Shown here piece after piece: positions 5,764-7,841 of a DNA stretch of 7,841 bases. The DNA is from Deinococcus sp. GTDB lineage: Bacteria > Deinococcota > Deinococci > JACQHA01. Position numbers and translations under genes: made by a program. The DNA lies in assembly GCA_016199255.1 (NCBI GenBank), contig JACQHA010000219.1, forward strand, positions 1 to 7,841, read 5' to 3'. How positions within the stretch are numbered: the stretch's first letter is position 1; each line of letters starts with the position of its first letter. Under the pieces are notes generated by a model that searched no databases, was not told the origin of the DNA, and saw only the letters and a list, made by a program, of their open reading frames with translations.

Positions 5764-5792
5764 ATTCTAGATCCACGGTCCCTAGCGGTCAA
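5764..5792 (-). promoter_or_regulatory. Sigma-70-type promoter facing the propeller/CoA operon
   Basis: On the minus strand TTGACC (5792-5787) and TAGAAT (5769-5764) are separated by exactly 17 bases. Each hexamer matches the consensus at five of six positions. Transcription would start near 5757 and give a leader of about 90 bases before the propeller ATG at 5665. This is the best promoter seen in the window and supports one transcript for the four leftward genes, although the 197-bp gap at 3383-3579 could interrupt it. Confidence 0.7.
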
Positions 5793-5814
5793 CTGTAGCC
5801 TCCTTCCCCCAGTG

Positions 5815-5820
5815 TAGTAT
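5815..5820 (+). promoter_or_regulatory. Possible -10 box for the nitrilase-like gene
   Basis: TAGTAT on the plus strand lies 35 bases before the ATG at 5856 and matches four of six bases of the -10 consensus. No good -35 box is present 16-18 bases upstream, so the site is weak or activator-dependent if real. Confidence 0.25.
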
Positions 5821-5855
5821 GGTGCCGTTCGCCTAAGACGAAGGGGTGGCTCTCA

Positions 5856-6710
5856 ATGAACCGGGAAAAAGAGAACATCAGCTTCAAGCTAGCCATGGGG
5901 CAGATGCTGGTGGAGGGTGGTAACGCCAGCGCTAATCTAAAACGGGCCACGCAGATGATCAAAGAGGCCGCGGCCCAGGGATGTACGGTGATTGTGCTGC
6001 CGGAATGTCTGGACCTGGGCTGGACCGATCCGTCGGCCCGGGAACTGGCCCAGCCCATTCCCGGCAAGTATAGCGACCAACTATGCCAGGCTGCCCGGCA
6101 GGCGAAGATCTATGTGGCCGCAGGCCTGACCGAGAGGGCGGGAGACCGGATTTATAACGCAGCGGTGCTAATCTCCCCCGAAGGGGAAATCCTGCGGAAA
6201 CATCGCAAGATCAATGTCCTGGATATTGCCCAGGATCTCTACTCCACTGGGGACTCCTTGGCGGTAACCAGAACGCCGCTGGGGACGATTGGTGTCAATA
6301 TCTGCTCCGACAATTTCCCCAATTCCCTAGCCCTGGGACATTCCCTGGCCCGCATGGGCGCCCAGCTCCTGCTCTCACCTTCCGCCTGGGCGGTGGATGC
6401 CGACCATGACAATAACCAAGAGCCCTACGGCGACCTGTGGAAGACGGCGTACACCACCCTGGCCAAGCTCTACGACCTGACCGTGGTGGGGGTCAGCAAC
6501 GTGGGCTGGATGCGCGGTGGCCCCTGGAAGGGGCGGAAGTGCATCGGCTGTTCTTTGGTCATAGGACCAGGCGGAAAAATCCTGGCGCAAGGCCCTTATG
6601 GAGAATCGGCCGAGAGCCTGGTGGTGGTACCAATCACCCTGGTCCCACCCAAGGTCACCGGCACTGCCATTACCGACATGCTGGCGAGTAAGGGATACCA
6701 GGGGCCGTAG
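5856..6710 (+). CDS. Nitrilase-superfamily carbon-nitrogen hydrolase
   Basis: A cytoplasmic amidohydrolase of 284 residues, normal for a single-domain member of the superfamily. The Glu-Lys-Cys triad is intact: Glu50 in V-L-P-E-C, Lys118 in K-H-R-K-I-N, and Cys150 in V-N-I-C-S-D-N-F. These enzymes hydrolyse C-N bonds in amides, carbamoyl compounds or nitriles through a thioester on the Cys. The C-terminal strands, including CSLVIGPGGKILAQGP near 232-247, fit the fold. Which branch it belongs to (aliphatic amidase, N-carbamoyl hydrolase or other) cannot be read here. The start is ATG with a moderate AAGGGG site upstream. It is transcribed away from the propeller/CoA operon across a 190-bp shared control region, so co-regulation is possible; it could release the acid that the CoA-transferase uses, which is inference. 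Confidence 0.9.
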   Translation: MNREKENISFKLAMGQMLVEGGNASANLKRATQMIKEAAAQGCTVIVLPECLDLGWTDPSARELAQPIPGKYSDQLCQAARQAKIYVAAGLTERAGDRIYNAAVLISPEGEILRKHRKINVLDIAQDLYSTGDSLAVTRTPLGTIGVNICSDNFPNSLALGHSLARMGAQLLLSPSAWAVDADHDNNQEPYGDLWKTAYTTLAKLYDLTVVGVSNVGWMRGGPWKGRKCIGCSLVIGPGGKILAQGPYGESAESLVVVPITLVPPKVTGTAITDMLASKGYQGP

Positions 6711-6850
6711 TCTCCCTGGATAAATAAGCCACGTCCCGGAAACGACCCGAGACGCGGATGCCGGCGAATGTCAACCCGCTGGCCTCAGCCAGGGCCTGCA
6801 CCTGGGCGTGCAGCGGCTGATCAGGGATAGCCTGGGCAGTGACGGCTCAT
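6670..6850 (-). pseudogene. Frameshifted, truncated gene remnant after ruvC
   Basis: Eighteen bases after the ruvC stop, a strong GAGGAGGGG ribosome site leads to ATG (6850-6848), but that frame stops after nine codons. The frame one base away is open for 58 codons (6846-6673, TAA at 6670-6672) and reads like real protein, including HAQVQALAEASGLTF and AGIRVSGRFRDVAYLS. Removing one base after the second codon would join the ATG to this frame. The protein-like part ends about where the convergent nitrilase-like gene begins, so the gene also looks cut at its 3' end. I do not recognise the family; the I-R-V-S-G-R-F stretch recalls acetolactate decarboxylases only weakly. A sequencing error or chance open frame are the alternatives. 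Confidence 0.35.
6732..6754 (-). terminator. Weak hairpin between convergent genes
   Basis: On the minus strand CGTCTCGG pairs with CCGGGACG around a seven-base loop (eight pairs, one T-G wobble) and is followed by a T-rich stretch, TTATTTAT. It could end leftward transcription from ruvC. It overlaps the proposed gene remnant, and the T-tract is not contiguous, so support is low. No clear terminator for the nitrilase-like gene was found. Confidence 0.2.
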
Positions 6851-6868
6851 GCTCTCCCCTCCTCAGGC

Positions 6869-7357
6869 TCATAGCGCCACTCCCGGCTGCACCCGGTAGG
6901 AGTTGAGGTGGGCCAGGGCCACGGCCAGAGCGTCCATGGCGTGGTTGGAGTCAATGGGCTCCGGGGACTTGAGAATGGCCTTTACCATCCAGCCGATCTG
7001 GTCTTTGGTGGCTTTGCCGTAGCCCACCACGGCTAATTTAATCTGGGTGGGAGTGTATTCAAACACCGGGACGCCTAGTTGCCCGGCAGCCAGCAGCGCC
7101 ACGCCCCGGGCCTGGCCAATGGACACTGCCTGCTTGGGCTGCTTGAGGAAGTACTGGCCCTCGACGGCCATAGCGTCGGGGTGATACTGGCGGATGATGC
7201 CCTGGACAGCCTGGAAGATCACCGCTAGCCGGGTGGTAGTGGTCAGCTGAGGCTCGGTGACCACCGTGCCGGCGTAGCAAAAAACTGGCTCCCGGTCTTC
7301 TTCAATCACCGCCAGACCGCAGTTGGCCAGGCCCGGGTCAATGCCCAGTACGCGCAC
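6869..7357 (-). CDS. ruvC: RuvC Holliday-junction resolvase
   Basis: A 162-residue endonuclease that cuts Holliday junctions symmetrically, with RuvAB, during recombinational repair. The RNase H-like fold shows V-L-G-I-D-P-G with catalytic Asp7, A-V-E-G-Q-Y-F with Glu66, the I-G-Q-A-R-G helix, Y-T-P-T-Q-I-K, the Y-G-K-A-T-K-D-Q-I region, and the C-terminal H-A-M-D-A-L-A-V-A-L-A-H with His139 and Asp142. In E. coli the third acid is Asp138; His at this place is known from Thermus thermophilus RuvC, so the site looks complete. The start is GTG directly abutting the yebC TAG with no gap, implying translational coupling. RuvA and RuvB do not follow, although yebC-ruvC-ruvA is a common order in bacteria. 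Confidence 0.95.
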   Translation of the reverse strand: MRVLGIDPGLANCGLAVIEEDREPVFCYAGTVVTEPQLTTTTRLAVIFQAVQGIIRQYHPDAMAVEGQYFLKQPKQAVSIGQARGVALLAAGQLGVPVFEYTPTQIKLAVVGYGKATKDQIGWMVKAILKSPEPIDSNHAMDALAVALAHLNSYRVQPGVAL

Positions 7358-7841
7358 CTAAGTGCTCACGCCAGAGAGGTCCACGTTGGAGTAGACATTC
7401 TGGATATCGTCGAGATCTTCGAGATTTTCTAGCAGGCGCATTACCTGCTGCACCTTGTCTTCGGGGAGGCGCACTGTGTTCTGGGGGAGCATGGTCAGCT
7501 CGGCACTCTGGGGAGCAATTCCCCGCTTCTCCAGCGCCTCCTTCACCTGGAAGAACTGAGCCGGCTCCACGTACACCTCGGTGACCCCTCCCGAGGCGTC
7601 AAAGTCCTCGGCGCCGCACTCAATAGCCGCCTCAATGATCTGGTCGCTGGTGCCCTCCAGCACAATCAGTCCTTTGCGGTGGAACTGCCAGGCCACGCTG
7701 CCGGCGGCTCCCAGCGAGCCGCCACTCCGGTCAAATACCCGGCGCACCTCGCCGGCGGTGCGGTTGCGATTGTCGGTGAGCACCACCACCATAATCGCCA
7801 CCCCCCCGGGGCCATAGCCTTCGTAGGTCACTTCCTCGAAG
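7358..7841 (-). CDS. yebC: YebC/PmpR-family protein, C-terminal two thirds (5' end outside window)
   Basis: 161 codons of the YebC/PmpR (TACO1) family are visible, against about 240-250 in full-length members. The open frame runs off the right edge reading F-E-E-V-T-Y-E-G-Y-G-P-G-G, so the GTG at 7831 is an internal Val and not the start. Conserved parts include VTYEGYGPGG, NRNRTAGEVRRVF, GSLGAAGSVAWQF, GAEDFD and the C-terminal LENLEDLDDIQNVYSN. Family members have been described both as DNA-binding regulators and, more recently, as ribosome-associated factors that help translate hard motifs such as polyproline. Proximity to ruvC is widespread in bacteria. The stop codon directly precedes the ruvC start. 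Identification is firm; the exact role in this organism is not. Confidence 0.95.
   Translation of the reverse strand, partial: FEEVTYEGYGPGGVAIMVVVLTDNRNRTAGEVRRVFDRSGGSLGAAGSVAWQFHRKGLIVLEGTSDQIIEAAIECGAEDFDASGGVTEVYVEPAQFFQVKEALEKRGIAPQSAELTMLPQNTVRLPEDKVQQVMRLLENLEDLDDIQNVYSNVDLSGVST

Overview
The window is GC-rich bacterial DNA, probably from an uncultured or poorly sampled lineage. The bacterial markers are a Holliday-junction resolvase (ruvC), a YebC/PmpR-family protein, Shine-Dalgarno-led genes (many with GTG starts), a lipobox and a good sigma-70-type promoter. I cannot assign a phylum from the sequence alone. RuvC carries His in place of the third catalytic Asp, as in Thermus thermophilus RuvC, but this does not settle taxonomy.

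Layout, left to right. (1) 1-39 may be the last codons of a rightward gene entering from outside; 40-241 is non-coding, with a 27-bp palindrome. (2) 242-1480 holds two leftward genes for small lipoproteins that are paralogues. The upstream one (1067-1480) is a short beta-rich lipoprotein. The downstream one (242-997) has the same N-terminal and C-terminal segments with a CHRD domain between them. Each gene is bounded on both sides by a copy of a GC-rich hairpin repeat (206-239, 1019-1059, 1502-1539). The CHRD gene seems to start at ACG where its paralogue has ATG. (3) 1540-1837 is non-coding with several inverted repeats. (4) 1838-5665 is a leftward operon-like array, read in the order: secreted six-repeat beta-propeller protein, class III (CaiB/BaiF) CoA-transferase, thiolase-fold enzyme, DUF35 zinc-ribbon/OB-fold protein. 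A TTGACC-17-TAGAAT promoter at 5764-5792 faces it. (5) 5856-6710 is a divergent, rightward nitrilase-superfamily amidohydrolase with an intact Glu-Lys-Cys triad. (6) 6711-6868 is the tail-to-tail gap to ruvC and holds what looks like a frameshifted, truncated gene downstream of ruvC. (7) 6869-7841 is the leftward yebC (5' end outside the window) and ruvC pair with zero spacing.

How the genes may work together: the CoA-transferase would activate a carboxylic acid to its CoA thioester, and the thiolase-fold/DUF35 pair would then act on an acyl-CoA. The most notable point is that the thiolase-fold protein has Ser82 where thiolases have their nucleophilic Cys. It may therefore catalyse something other than Claisen chemistry, for example a retro-aldol cleavage like that of the Ltp2/DUF35 steroid side-chain enzymes. 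The divergent nitrilase-like enzyme could supply the acid from an amide or nitrile, but that link is inference. I see no CRISPR array, insertion sequence, tRNA or rRNA.
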